The translations under genes and the position numbers were made by a program. 64,000 bases of DNA from an uncultured Collinsella sp. (GTDB lineage: Bacteria; Actinomycetota; Coriobacteriia; Coriobacteriales; Coriobacteriaceae), in assembly GCA_900539035.1 (NCBI GenBank), contig UQAU01000005.1:18624-82623 (forward strand), read 5' to 3'. This document shows, piece by piece, positions 43,034 to 53,600 of the stretch (position 1 is the stretch's first letter; each line of letters opens with the position of its first letter). The notes beneath the pieces were generated by a model. It was not told where the DNA came from and made no database searches. It saw nothing but the letters and a program-made list of their open reading frames with translations.

Positions 43034-46000
43034 TTAGATAACCGTCACGCGGCCTTGATTACCCACGATGGCCTTTGCCTCTGCCAGCAGCGGAATCGAG
43101 CGTGCGTTGACCTTGGCCGGCACCTCGGCACGGAGCACGCGCCCGTCCACCTGCTCGATAAAGATCTCCACGCGGTCGCCGCCCGGGTTGGTGGTGAGCA
43201 CCGTGGCCAGGCGCGCCATATTGCCCTGGCTAAAGCGGCTGTTGGGCACCATGACCTCAAAGACCTTGGGCTTGTTTTTCTCCTCGCTAAGCTCCAGCGG
43301 CACAATCTCCTGCGCGATGATCTGGTCGCCGCGGTCCGAGCGCTCGAGCTTGCCCTTAATGCGCACAAACGCGTCGGACAGCTGCGCGCCGGTCTCGGGA
43401 TCGACCTCGCCGTACAGATACCCCTCGGCCTCCTTGTAGGTCTTGGGGAACACCACGACCGTGGCCTCGCCTTCCATGTCCTCGAGCTGCACGATGCCCA
43501 TGGGGTCGCCGTTTTTGGTCACGCGCTTGGACACGCTCGAGACCATGCCGGCCCACCACAGCGCCTTGCCCTCGGGAATCTCCTGGTTGATGGTACCGCC
43601 CGTGGGGTTTTGCACCTCATAGCCGGTGTCGATCTGCGAGAACGAGAAGTCGCGCGCTTTGCTAAGTGCATACTCAAACGGGCGCAGCGGGTGGTCCGAG
43701 ACATAGATGCCCAGAACCTCTTTCTCCTGGCTCAGCTTAAGGTGGCGGTCCCACTCCTGGCCATCCGGATCGGGCACGCTCACCTCAAAGCCCGAGCCCT
43801 CAACGTCGCCAAACATATCGAAGAACGACGTCTGGCCGCTCGCGCGATCCTTCTGGCGCTTTACTGCGGCATCGATGATGTTCTCGGGGTTGTTCTTGTC
43901 CACAAAGTGCATCATCTGGCGACGCGGATACCCCGTGGAGTCGAAGGCGCCTGCCTTGATGAGCGATTCGATCACGCGGCGGTTTGCCTGGCTGGAGTCC
44001 ACGCGCTCGACAAAGTCGTGCAGCGTCTTAAACGGACCGCCCGCCTCGCGCTCGGCGATAATCGCCTGCGCCACGCCGGTGCCCACGCCGCGGATGCCGG
44101 CCAGACCAAAGCGCACGCCTTCCTTGGTAGCCGTGAACTCGGTGCCGGACTCGTTGACATCTGGCGAAAGCACGGGAATGCCGTCGTGACGGCACGCCGA
44201 GACGTAGTGCACGATCTTGTCGGTCTTGCCCGTATAGGACGTCAAAACGGCCGCCATGTACTCGTGCGGATAGTGCGCCTTGAGCCACGCCGTCTGCATA
44301 ACCAGGATGGCGTAGCCGGCGGAGTGCGACTTGTTGAAGGCGTAGGATGCGAACTCGAGAACATCGTCCCAAATCTTCTGGGCGACCTCGCGCGTGTAGT
44401 TGTTCTTGATAGCGCCGTTCATCCAGTGGTCGTAGGTGGTCTCGTCCGAGCCATCCTCCCAGTGGAGCACCGTCGACGTGAGCAGCTTAATCTTTTTCTT
44501 AGCCACGGGCTTACGGATACGCGAGTCCGATTCGCCCTTGGAGAAGCCGCACATCTCGACGGAGATGAGCATAACCTGCTCCTGGTAGACCATGGTGCCG
44601 TAGGTTTCGCCCAGGATGTCGTCCAGGCGGTCGTCGTAGGAGACGGCCGGCTCCTTGCCGTTCATACGGTTGATGTAGGACGAAACCATGCCGGCGCCCA
44701 GCGGGCCCGGGCGGTACAGGGCGATCAATGCCACGACGTGCTTGTACTCGGTGGGTTTCATGTTCTTGATCGTGGCCGTCATGCCGGCGGACTCGACCTG
44801 GAAGACGCCGGCGGTGTGACCGGAGCCCATGAGCTTAAAGATCTCGGGATCGTCAAAGGGAATCTCTTCCTCTTTGATGTCGATGCCGAAGTTCTTTTTG
44901 ATGTTGGCCTTGGCCTTAGAGATAACCGTCAGCGTGCGCAGGCCCAGGAAGTCCATCTTGAGCAGGCCCATGTCGGCAACGGTATGGCCCTCGTACTGGG
45001 TAATCTCGACGCCGCCCTTGGTATCGAGCTTGGTGGGCACATGCTCGTTGACGGGGTCGCGGCAGATCAGAACGGCGCACGCGTGCACGCCCTCGCCACG
45101 GGTGAGGCCCTCAATCGAGAGCGCCGTGTCGATGATGCGGCGGGCGTCGTCGTCCTTTTTATAGGCCTCGGCAAAGTCGGGGTTAAACAGATCCTCTTTG
45201 CCGGGTTGTTTTTCGAGTACCTGCTTGAGCTTGACCTTGGGGTCGCTCGAGACCATCTTGGACAGGCGCTGGCCCATGTAGACCGGGTAGTCCAGAACGC
45301 GCGCGGCATCGTTGATGGCCTGCTTGGCCTTGATGGTCGAGTAGGTGATAACGTGGGTGACCTTCTCGGGGCCGTAGAGCTGGCGAACGTGCTCCACGAC
45401 CTCGAGGCGCCGCTCATCGTCGAAGTCCATATCGATATCGGGCATCTCGGTACGCTGCGGGGACAGGAACCTCTCGAACATCAGGCCGTTCTCGAGCGGG
45501 TCGAACGCGGTGATGTTCATGGCGTAGGCGACGATAGCGCCGGCGGCCGAGCCACGGCCGGGGCCGACGCCGATGCCGTTGTCCTTGGCCCATTGCACGT
45601 ACTCGGCAACGATCAAGAAGTAGGCAGCAAAGCCCTTGTCGCAGATGACCTTGTATTCGTACTCAAAGCGCTCTTTGATGTTGACGCCACCGATTTCGCG
45701 TGTGGCCCAGTCATCGCCATAGTGTTGGCGCAGGCCCTTCTCGCACTCGCGGCGGAACTGGCTCTCGTGCGTCTCGCCGGGGTCGAGCAGCGGGAAGCGC
45801 GGCAGGATGATGGAATCCCAGTCCAGCTCCACGTAGCACTTGTCGGCGATCTCGAGCGTGTTGTCGCAGGCCTCGGGGCAATACGGGAACATCGCCCGCA
45901 TCTCCTCCTCGGTCTTCATGTAAAACTCCGAGCCGGTCATGCGCATGCGGTTGGGGTCGTCGACCTTGGCGTTCATGCCGATGCACATGATGACGTCCTG

Positions 46001-46837
46001 TACGGGCGCGTCCTCGCGGCGCAGGTAGTGGAAGTCGTTGGTGGCGATGACCTTGACACCCACCTGTTTGGCAATGTCGATGAGCGTGCGGTCCATCTGC
46101 TCGTCGGTCAGGCCGTTATCGGTGGTAATGCCGTGTTCCTGGATCTCGATGTAAAAGTCGCCGGGGTCGAAGGTATCACGGAAGGTCTCGGCCCACTTGA
46201 TGGCGCCTTCCATGTCACCGCGGTCGATGTATTTGGGAATGATGCCCGCGATACAGGCGCTCGTGCAGATCATGCCCTTGGCGTGGCGACGCAGGTTGTC
46301 GAGCGTCACGCGCGGCTTGTAGTAAAAGCCCTGCACGGCGGCCTCGGAAACCGTCTGCATCAGGTTGACGTAGCCCTCCTGGTCCTTGGCCAGAAGGATC
46401 ATGTGGTAGAGCTCGGGTTTATGGTCGCGGGCGAGCGTCTCATCCGGCGTAAAGTAAACCTCGCAGCCAAAGATGGGCTTGATGACCAGGGGCGGCTTGA
46501 GCTCGTCGATGTTACCCTTCTCGTCCCACATGGCCATGTCCTTGACGTACTGGGCATGCTCGCGCGGGTTTGCCTCGGGATCGGGCTCCACCAGCTCGTC
46601 GCGGCGGTCCTTTTCCAAGAAGGCCTTGTCGTGGCTCCAGGTTTTGTACTCGGGCGTATTGTGGTTGACGGCGTCGCAGGCCAGCGCCAGATCGGGTACG
46701 CCGTACATGTAGCCGTGGTCGGTAATGGCCACGGCGGGCATGCCAAGCTCAACGGCACGGTTGACCATATCCTGGATACGGGTTGCGCCGTCGAGCATGG
46801 AGAAAACGGTGTGATTGTGCAGATGGACGAATGCCAT
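43034..46837 (-). CDS. dnaE: DNA polymerase III subunit alpha
   Basis: 1267 residues starting MAFVHLHNHTVFSMLDGATR, about 8 nt after GGAG. It has the N-terminal PHP domain (HLHNHT), and the polymerase palm contains the catalytic aspartates in PDIDMDFDDERR with GVGPGRGSAAGA nearby. Tandem helix-hairpin-helix motifs (GIRGVGTGVAQAI) and a C-terminal OB fold (GMVSSVSKRVTKNGDPMG) follow. It is the replicative polymerase core. Length and domain order are normal for actinobacterial DnaE1. The SNF2 gene follows 28 bp later. Confidence 0.98.
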   Translation of the reverse strand: MAFVHLHNHTVFSMLDGATRIQDMVNRAVELGMPAVAITDHGYMYGVPDLALACDAVNHNTPEYKTWSHDKAFLEKDRRDELVEPDPEANPREHAQYVKDMAMWDEKGNIDELKPPLVIKPIFGCEVYFTPDETLARDHKPELYHMILLAKDQEGYVNLMQTVSEAAVQGFYYKPRVTLDNLRRHAKGMICTSACIAGIIPKYIDRGDMEGAIKWAETFRDTFDPGDFYIEIQEHGITTDNGLTDEQMDRTLIDIAKQVGVKVIATNDFHYLRREDAPVQDVIMCIGMNAKVDDPNRMRMTGSEFYMKTEEEMRAMFPYCPEACDNTLEIADKCYVELDWDSIILPRFPLLDPGETHESQFRRECEKGLRQHYGDDWATREIGGVNIKERFEYEYKVICDKGFAAYFLIVAEYVQWAKDNGIGVGPGRGSAAGAIVAYAMNITAFDPLENGLMFERFLSPQRTEMPDIDMDFDDERRLEVVEHVRQLYGPEKVTHVITYSTIKAKQAINDAARVLDYPVYMGQRLSKMVSSDPKVKLKQVLEKQPGKEDLFNPDFAEAYKKDDDARRIIDTALSIEGLTRGEGVHACAVLICRDPVNEHVPTKLDTKGGVEITQYEGHTVADMGLLKMDFLGLRTLTVISKAKANIKKNFGIDIKEEEIPFDDPEIFKLMGSGHTAGVFQVESAGMTATIKNMKPTEYKHVVALIALYRPGPLGAGMVSSYINRMNGKEPAVSYDDRLDDILGETYGTMVYQEQVMLISVEMCGFSKGESDSRIRKPVAKKKIKLLTSTVLHWEDGSDETTYDHWMNGAIKNNYTREVAQKIWDDVLEFASYAFNKSHSAGYAILVMQTAWLKAHYPHEYMAAVLTSYTGKTDKIVHYVSACRHDGIPVLSPDVNESGTEFTATKEGVRFGLAGIRGVGTGVAQAIIAEREAGGPFKTLHDFVERVDSSQANRRVIESLIKAGAFDSTGYPRRQMMHFVDKNNPENIIDAAVKRQKDRASGQTSFFDMFGDVEGSGFEVSVPDPDGQEWDRHLKLSQEKEVLGIYVSDHPLRPFEYALSKARDFSFSQIDTGYEVQNPTGGTINQEIPEGKALWWAGMVSSVSKRVTKNGDPMGIVQLEDMEGEATVVVFPKTYKEAEGYLYGEVDPETGAQLSDAFVRIKGKLERSDRGDQIIAQEIVPLELSEEKNKPKVFEVMVPNSRFSQGNMARLATVLTTNPGGDRVEIFIEQVDGRVLRAEVPAKVNARSIPLLAEAKAIVGNQGRVTVI

Positions 46838-46938
46838 GTGATGAGCTCCGATGCGGGTTCGTGTTCTGACTGAACGATTTTACCCCACGGCACGGACAGC
46901 ACCCGAACCTAGCCAAACCCACACGGCTCCTCTTGCAG

Positions 46939-47001
46939 TTGCGGTGAAATACGGACTGTTTGGCGGCTTTTTTGGCCAAAACAGTCCGTATTCCACCGCA
47001 A
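46939..47001. repeat. long imperfect palindrome downstream of addA
   Basis: The left arm (46939-46964) and right arm (46975-47001) are inverted copies with two differences; the core is AATACGGACTGTTT. The loop is GGCTTTTTTG-like. It begins 12 nt past the addA stop. No T-run follows on the minus strand, so it may be a REP-like element or an mRNA-end structure. Confidence 0.65.
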
Positions 47002-47012
47002 ATTATTGAGGG

Positions 47013-50000
47013 CTAGAAGTTGTAGGTGACCACTTGGGGTTCGGCGGGTTCGACGAAGAGGGTCGGATCGGCCTGCTCCACACGGACGAACTTGACGGTC
47101 ACGGCCTCAAAACCTGCCTTGTGCAGAACATCAGCGTAGACGCGCGCCTGCAGGGCGTGCTTCTCCTGCAGCTGTTCCGGTGTCTCGTCGGGCGTGCCGC
47201 CCGTCTTGTAGTCGATGACCAGCGCGCGTGACGAATCCGCCGGGTTCGTCGCCAAAGCGTCGATGGCGCCCTCGGCATAGGCACCGTAGCGGGCGATGTC
47301 CTCGTCCTCGCAGCCCAGCGAGAAGAACGGCACCTCGGCGCGAACGCACGGCCACGCGAGCAGCTCGGCACGAACCGACGACTTGAGCCAGCGATCCAGA
47401 GCGACATCGAAGCGCTCGCGCTGCTCCGGCGTCAGGCGCCACAGACGCGCCAGCGCATCGGCGCGCGCAGCGGGCAACGCGTCGGCACCCATCTCGATGA
47501 GCCACTGGCAGGCGGCGTGGAAGGCCGAACCCAAGGCCATGGGATTGCCGACGGGCTCGGCAGCAGCCACGTCTGCATCGGCCATCTCCGAGCCATCCGA
47601 CTCCGCATCATCGCCAGCCTCGTCCATGGGCATGCGTGCCTCGGCGGCACGGTCCTCGGACTCGGCATGCAGCGCCGCGGCAATTGACGAGTAGCTGTAC
47701 GAATCGCGCGCCGGATACGGACAGATACCCAAGCGCACGCCCACTGCCTGGGGATACACGAGCTCAAACGAATCGGGCTTGGGGTCGGCAGGACCGGGCA
47801 CAGTTGAGTGCGCAGCATTATCGGCGACATCGACATCGCCGCGAACAAGCCTGCCCTCGGCATCCAGTGAAGCGTTGGCCTCAAACGCCTGCTCGCCAAA
47901 GGTAAAGTCCGCGAGCGAAATGAGCTCGTAGTCGCCCGGCTTAGAGTTGTCGAACACCAGGCGGTCGGCATCGAGCTGCGGCATGTCCAGGCCGTTCGTC
48001 GGCAGAATACGACGCAGCACGTCATAGGTCAGATCGGTCTCGACGTCGAAGGTCGGCGCCGTCACCTTGCCGCGGCTCACGCCGGCATCCATCGCCAGAA
48101 TGACCAGCTCGCGCGCACGCGTCATGGCGACATAGAGCAAACGAGCCCGCTCCTCGAGCGAAAGCTGCAAGTCGTCGTTGCGCAGGCGAGCAAATGCCTC
48201 GGCGGGAGAACCCGTCGCGCAGACATCCTCCATGAGCTCCGGCGGCAGCCACAGCGACGTGCCCTTGCCCTTAAACGCATGCTCAAACTGCTTTTTGACG
48301 TCGTCGCCATTTACGAACGTGCCGTCCGCGAGTTTAACGCCGTCAAAGCGTGCCGGCAGTGCCACGACCTGCGCTCCGCCCTCGATGCGACCCATCTGTG
48401 CCGCACCGGACGATTTGCGCACGCCAAAGCACTCCGCGACCGCCACGACCGGATATTCCAGGCCCTTGGATGCGTGCACCGTCATGATGCGCACCGCGCC
48501 GTCGCCCTCCTCGTTGAGGGCACCCGGGGCCTCCTTGCCCGCCAGGAAGCGATCGAAGGCAAGCGCAATGGAGCGCGGCGAGTTGCCGAACTCGGCCTCA
48601 GCCTCAGCCACGGCATCGAGCGCCTTGAGCACGTTGGCGGCGATGGCCTTGCCCTCGGGACCACGCTGCGCCAGACGCACGAACCAGCCGGAGGCGTTGA
48701 CCACGTCACGCGCGATGGCGGCGAACGAATCGCGACCCACGCGACGAAGCGCATACCGCAGTACCTCGCGGGCGCGCGTCACGAGCGGCAGGTCTTGCAG
48801 GCCCGGCACATCGGAATCGCTCATGATGCCCGCATCGATGTTGCGGCGCGAGGTCTCCCCCGTCTCGCTATCGAGCTTGGTCGCCAGCGCCAGGAACTCC
48901 TGGACGCCGAGCGCAAACATCGGCGAGGCGAGCAGCGGCATAAGGCCCTGCGCCGTATCGGCCGGATTGGCGAGCGCGCAGACTAGGGCGCGCACCGCCT
49001 GCACCTCGGCGGCTTGGGCAAAGACCGAGCCGCCCGCGATGACGCAGTCGAGCCCCTGGTCGCGGAAGGCCTGCGCGTAGACGTCGGCGTTGGTCATGCG
49101 GCCCAGCAGCAGCACCATGCCGCCCTGGGGCTGGCCGGCATCGGCAAGGGCGCGGAATCGCTCGGCGATCGCACGGGCCTTGGCCTGTGTGCGCTCCTGC
49201 GTGCTGCCGCCGGCAACAAAGAGCGCCTGACGACGCGAGGCGTCTGCCACCAGCGTGTCCTTGCGGCCGTCGCTCGCCTCAAGATCCAAAAAGCCCTGCA
49301 TCAGGCCGCCGTCATCGCCGTCGAAGACGCGTGCCACGTAACGCAGTACCTCGTCGTGACTGCGGAAGTTGCGCACGAGCTTGACGAGCTCGCCGGTGGG
49401 GACATCCAGCGTGGCAACCGTCTCGGACGCCGCCGTCGATCCCACTTTGCGCTCCTGGCGACGGAAGACCTCGACCTCGGCGCCGCGGAAGCGATAGATC
49501 GACTGCTGCGCATCGCCCACGGTACACAGCGCGCGCTCCCCCGCACCCGTCAGGTAGCGGATCAGATCGACCTGCATCTGGTCGGTATCCTGAAACTCAT
49601 CGATCATGACCATCTTAAAGCGGCCCTCGTACGCAGCGCGAATGGCCGGGTAATCGCGCAGGGCCTCGTAGGCCATGCGCAGCAGGTCGTTGTTGTCGAG
49701 GGCAGACTGGCCGGCCTTCAGCGCGCGATACTCGGCCTCTACAGAGCGGGCCAAGCCCACCAGCGCATCGAGCGCGGGACCACCGCAGGCCAGCGCGATA
49801 TTGATAAATGCATCGGCAGCCTCGGCCTTGAGCAGCTCGACCTGCTCCTTGGGGAACGCCTTGCTCGCGCGCGGCATGGTGCACGACATCATGAGCCGCG
49901 CCGCATCGGCCATGGTCTTGCCGCTCGCCTCGAACGCGTCGATGGCATCGAGCGCCGTCTGCGCCTTCTCGGTCGCGGCCTTGCTTGCGCCCAGCGCCGC

Positions 50001-50639
50001 ACGATAGGCATCGGCAAGTGCCGAGGTATCGGCCTGGCCGCGCGCCACGCGCACATCGTCCATACCGCCCGGCAACTGACTCGACAGCTCCAGCAGCTCG
50101 CGCACCAGGCCCTTGATGGTCGTGCCGGCGCCAAAGGGGCCGCCCTCGCCCGCCATGGGATACCAGGCGTAAAGGGCCTTGAGCGATGCCGCAAGCTCGG
50201 GGGCGGCATCGGGCGCCGTCGCGCGGGCCAGCACATGCTCAACAGCCTGGTCCATAAGCTCGTCAGTATCGGTGAGCACCGTGAACTCGGGATCGATGCC
50301 CAGCTCCAACGCGTGTGCGCGCAGGATACGCGAGCACATGCCGTGAATGGTCGAGATCCATGCATCGTCGACGGTCAGGGCCTCCTCGTCCATGCCCTCG
50401 TCGATGAGCGCGCGGCGCACGCGGTCACGGATCTCGGCCGCGGCATCTTTGGTAAAGGTAATGGCGAGCACCTGGTCCAGATGCTCAACGAACGGACCGG
50501 ATTCGGGCGAGAGCGCGTAGACGATGCGGCGCGTGAGGGTAAAGGTCTTGCCCGAGCCGGCGCCCGCCGAGACAAACAGCGGACGGTCGAGCGTCTTGAC
50601 AATCTGCAGCTGTTGCGGCATCAAGGTCGAAAGATCCAT
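47013..50639 (-). CDS. addA: AddA-like UvrD-family helicase-nuclease
   Basis: 1208 residues. It has Walker A SAGAGSGKTFTLTRR, the UvrD motif ITFTKDAAAEIRDRV, Walker B MIDEFQDTDQMQVD, motif IV GDAQQSIYRFRGA and motif VI RLLYVAMTRARELV. A C-terminal RecB-type nuclease domain ends with ALVIDYKTGG. The helicase-nuclease order is that of AddA/RecB. It starts 3 bp after the addB stop, giving an addBA operon. Together they process double-strand breaks for RecA loading. The assignment to AddA rather than another RecB-like group rests on this pairing. Confidence 0.9.
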   Translation of the reverse strand: MDLSTLMPQQLQIVKTLDRPLFVSAGAGSGKTFTLTRRIVYALSPESGPFVEHLDQVLAITFTKDAAAEIRDRVRRALIDEGMDEEALTVDDAWISTIHGMCSRILRAHALELGIDPEFTVLTDTDELMDQAVEHVLARATAPDAAPELAASLKALYAWYPMAGEGGPFGAGTTIKGLVRELLELSSQLPGGMDDVRVARGQADTSALADAYRAALGASKAATEKAQTALDAIDAFEASGKTMADAARLMMSCTMPRASKAFPKEQVELLKAEAADAFINIALACGGPALDALVGLARSVEAEYRALKAGQSALDNNDLLRMAYEALRDYPAIRAAYEGRFKMVMIDEFQDTDQMQVDLIRYLTGAGERALCTVGDAQQSIYRFRGAEVEVFRRQERKVGSTAASETVATLDVPTGELVKLVRNFRSHDEVLRYVARVFDGDDGGLMQGFLDLEASDGRKDTLVADASRRQALFVAGGSTQERTQAKARAIAERFRALADAGQPQGGMVLLLGRMTNADVYAQAFRDQGLDCVIAGGSVFAQAAEVQAVRALVCALANPADTAQGLMPLLASPMFALGVQEFLALATKLDSETGETSRRNIDAGIMSDSDVPGLQDLPLVTRAREVLRYALRRVGRDSFAAIARDVVNASGWFVRLAQRGPEGKAIAANVLKALDAVAEAEAEFGNSPRSIALAFDRFLAGKEAPGALNEEGDGAVRIMTVHASKGLEYPVVAVAECFGVRKSSGAAQMGRIEGGAQVVALPARFDGVKLADGTFVNGDDVKKQFEHAFKGKGTSLWLPPELMEDVCATGSPAEAFARLRNDDLQLSLEERARLLYVAMTRARELVILAMDAGVSRGKVTAPTFDVETDLTYDVLRRILPTNGLDMPQLDADRLVFDNSKPGDYELISLADFTFGEQAFEANASLDAEGRLVRGDVDVADNAAHSTVPGPADPKPDSFELVYPQAVGVRLGICPYPARDSYSYSSIAAALHAESEDRAAEARMPMDEAGDDAESDGSEMADADVAAAEPVGNPMALGSAFHAACQWLIEMGADALPAARADALARLWRLTPEQRERFDVALDRWLKSSVRAELLAWPCVRAEVPFFSLGCEDEDIARYGAYAEGAIDALATNPADSSRALVIDYKTGGTPDETPEQLQEKHALQARVYADVLHKAGFEAVTVKFVRVEQADPTLFVEPAEPQVVTYNF

Positions 50640-50642
50640 GGT

Positions 50643-53600
50643 CTACACGTCCCTCCTTACAAACGTACCTTCGTGGTTATACGAGCAGCGCGCATGCGCG
50701 GCCTGAGCCGACGCCGGGTCGACGGCGGCAACGTTGCCTGCCTCGAGCTCGCGCAGGCGCTCGGCGATGCCGGCCTCCACGCGATCGAGCAGAGCGTCGA
50801 AGTCCATGCTGCCACCCTCGCCGGGGAAACCTTTCTTAAGGCCCGGGATGCGACCGTCGCCCCGCTCTTCCTCGAGCAGCTCGGCGCTCGCGGCACCGCG
50901 CAACGCCGGCTTGCCGCCCTTGGTCGAAAAGTAGAGCGCCGCGCGAGTGTCCAAATCCAGCGCCCGGCGCATAGCCTGGGCGTAGATGAGCGTCTGAGTG
51001 TGGGGCGGTAGCCACCGCGGATCGTCGATGGGCGCCGTGCCCGATTCCTCGTCGCGCACCGTAGGGTCGGCGAGCTTAAACTCCTCAACGCCCGTGCGAT
51101 GCTTGTAGTCGATCACCACGGCACGATTCTCGGCGTCCACGTCCACGCGGTCGATACGCCCGCCAAGCGACCAACCGGCATACTCGACCTTGAGCTCGTT
51201 GAAGGCGAACTCCAGGTAGCGCGGGGCAAAGGGGGCAAGTGCCTCGGCTTCATAGGCAAGCACACCCTCCAGCTGCGGCAAGATCTCGGCCACCTGGCGC
51301 TCCTCCACCGCAGAGAGTGGCACCAGCGGGCCCTCGTTGCCACGCTTGGAGGCATGCTCGACCAAGGTCTCGTCAAAGACCTCGCGCAGCAGTTCCTGAG
51401 CGCGCGGCAGATTCTCGGGCGTCACGCGCTCCATGCCCTCCTGGGGCAGGCGGGCATGCAGGTGCTCCAGCACGTCGTGGACAAAGTTGCCCTTCTCCAT
51501 ATTTCCAAAGCCCGCGTCGATGGACTGGGGCTTCACGCGATACGACACGAACCAGCACAGCGGGCACGTCGAATACGCCTCAATCTGCGAGGCGGACGTC
51601 AGACGCGGCACGAGCGGCGCGTTCTCGCCCTCGCCATCGCGGCGACGCAGGACCAGGTACGGCACAGCCGCCTCACTCAAATGCTGAGGAGCCTCGCACG
51701 CAACACGCTTGCACTCGATGCCCTCGCCGGCCGCTGGATCAAAATCGGCGACGATACCGCCCTCGCCCACGCACGCAACCTTGGCGGCGCCAGCGGCCTC
51801 GGCGTGCGCTCGCAGCTCGGTCCAAACGGCTGCCGGGTAGCACTCGCGCGCCTGGCGATCGTGCGTCACGCGGGCGAGCACAACCGGACCGCGCGCGGCC
51901 TGCATCGCGCGGCCAAAGCGCACTCGCAGCAGGGCGGCAGGCTCAAGCGTCACACCGCCGCGATCTAACTCTGCCGCCAGCGTGGCCAGCGGGCCCTCCT
52001 CATGTGAGAGCGGATAACTGTCCAGGTCGACGTCGGCAAACAGCACGGCATCATAGCTGTCGGGGCGCAGGGCCGCCGCATCGGCAAGCGACGTAAAGCG
52101 CACCTGGGCGCGCGGCGCGCGGTCGACCTCGTAGGTCTCGTAATCGTATGCGGCGCTGCGCTTGTCCACCTTGGTGCGAACGCCGTCGAGCACGGGCACG
52201 GTCGCGGCCTGCGACACGTCGAGCGCACGAGCATCGTTCATAAGGATGTCGATGGCATGTCGCAGCAGGGCGGTCTCCGCCTGGCGACGAGCCTGACCGT
52301 CAAGGCCTCCAAGGGCGCGATCGGGCAACGCCTCGGCGACGGCGAGCATTGCCTTGAGCGCCGTCACGGGTTTGTCGCGCCACAGCGCTTGGAACACGTC
52401 CGAGACCACGCACGGCACGTTCTTAAACCAGTTATCATCACTGGCGGCCTTGCGCGTGCCCCTGACCTGGCCCTGCACGCTCTGCAGCAGGCTTTTGACG
52501 GCCGTGGTGGTCTTGCCGCGCGACAGGCGCATGTTCTTGTCGAAGGTGCGCGCGCTGGCAGCATCGGCACCCGAAAGCGGACCGTAAATCCAGTCGGTAA
52601 GCTCCGGCGCGGGCCACCACTCGGTCTTGGAGGCGGTGCCCTCGTCGGCGGCCTTCATGCGCTCGATCAGATTGGCGAGCGCCGCGAACTGCCTGCCCGC
52701 GATGGATTGGGAAAACGCCGTGAACTCGGTTGTCTCAGCAGCAATGTGACGCGCCGCCAAACGGGCAGCGAGTCCACCGAACAGCTGGGGCGCCCGGGCA
52801 GACACCACGAGCACGCGCACGGGGTCCGCGGATGCCGTGACACCGCCGTCGACCGCGGCGTCCTCACACGTTTTTACCAGCTCATCGATTGCATCCACAT
52901 AGGCGTGAGCGCGGGCGTGAGGGCCGGCAACCTCTACAAAGGTAGGCTGAGCGGCGGACTTGGAGGCAGCCTGGGGCGCAGCGGCACCCTCCCCCAGCGG
53001 CGCGGCCTCAAACAGCACACCGCGGGCATCAAAGGCGGCAGCAAGTTCCTCGCGCATCGCCGCCTGCTCGCGGGCAAGCAGCACAACGACCTCTCCCCCG
53101 TTGTTCGCCACGGCCGACAGCAGCTCGAGCAGGCCGTGCGTAAACGATGTGACACCGCGCACACATACCGCGCGGGCGCACGCCGGAAGGTTGTCGGCCA
53201 ACGCATCGGCCATAAGGTCAGCCGCCTCGCAGGGCTCGACCATGTCTCGACGGTCCAAGCCGCTCGCATAGGCACTCAACAGCTCGAACACGCGAGCCTC
53301 GGCGTCGCTCTTGGGCTCGGGCCGGCAAACGTCGCCGCAGCAGCGCTCGGCACCCGTCCCCGCTACGCCCGGCAGCACATCGCGGGCCATTCGCGCGAGC
53401 ATGCGCACCGTGCCCTGACTGCGCGAAAGCGGCTGCAGGTCGGCATCGTCGCGACGGGCGATCATGTCCGAGAACAGCATCTGGCGCTGCATGTTGTCGA
53501 CGAAGCTGCGACCATCGCCCATAAGCTCCCACAGCGAACGAAGCCACGACGCGGGGGTTTTGTAGTCAACGCCCAGCGAGGCGCCAGCAACCGCAGCATC

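Noticed and set aside
42803..46873. 1356-codon plus-strand frame opposite dnaE
   Set aside because: Longer than dnaE itself but of shadow composition (Val/His/Gly/Asp-rich); dnaE motifs on the other strand are unambiguous.
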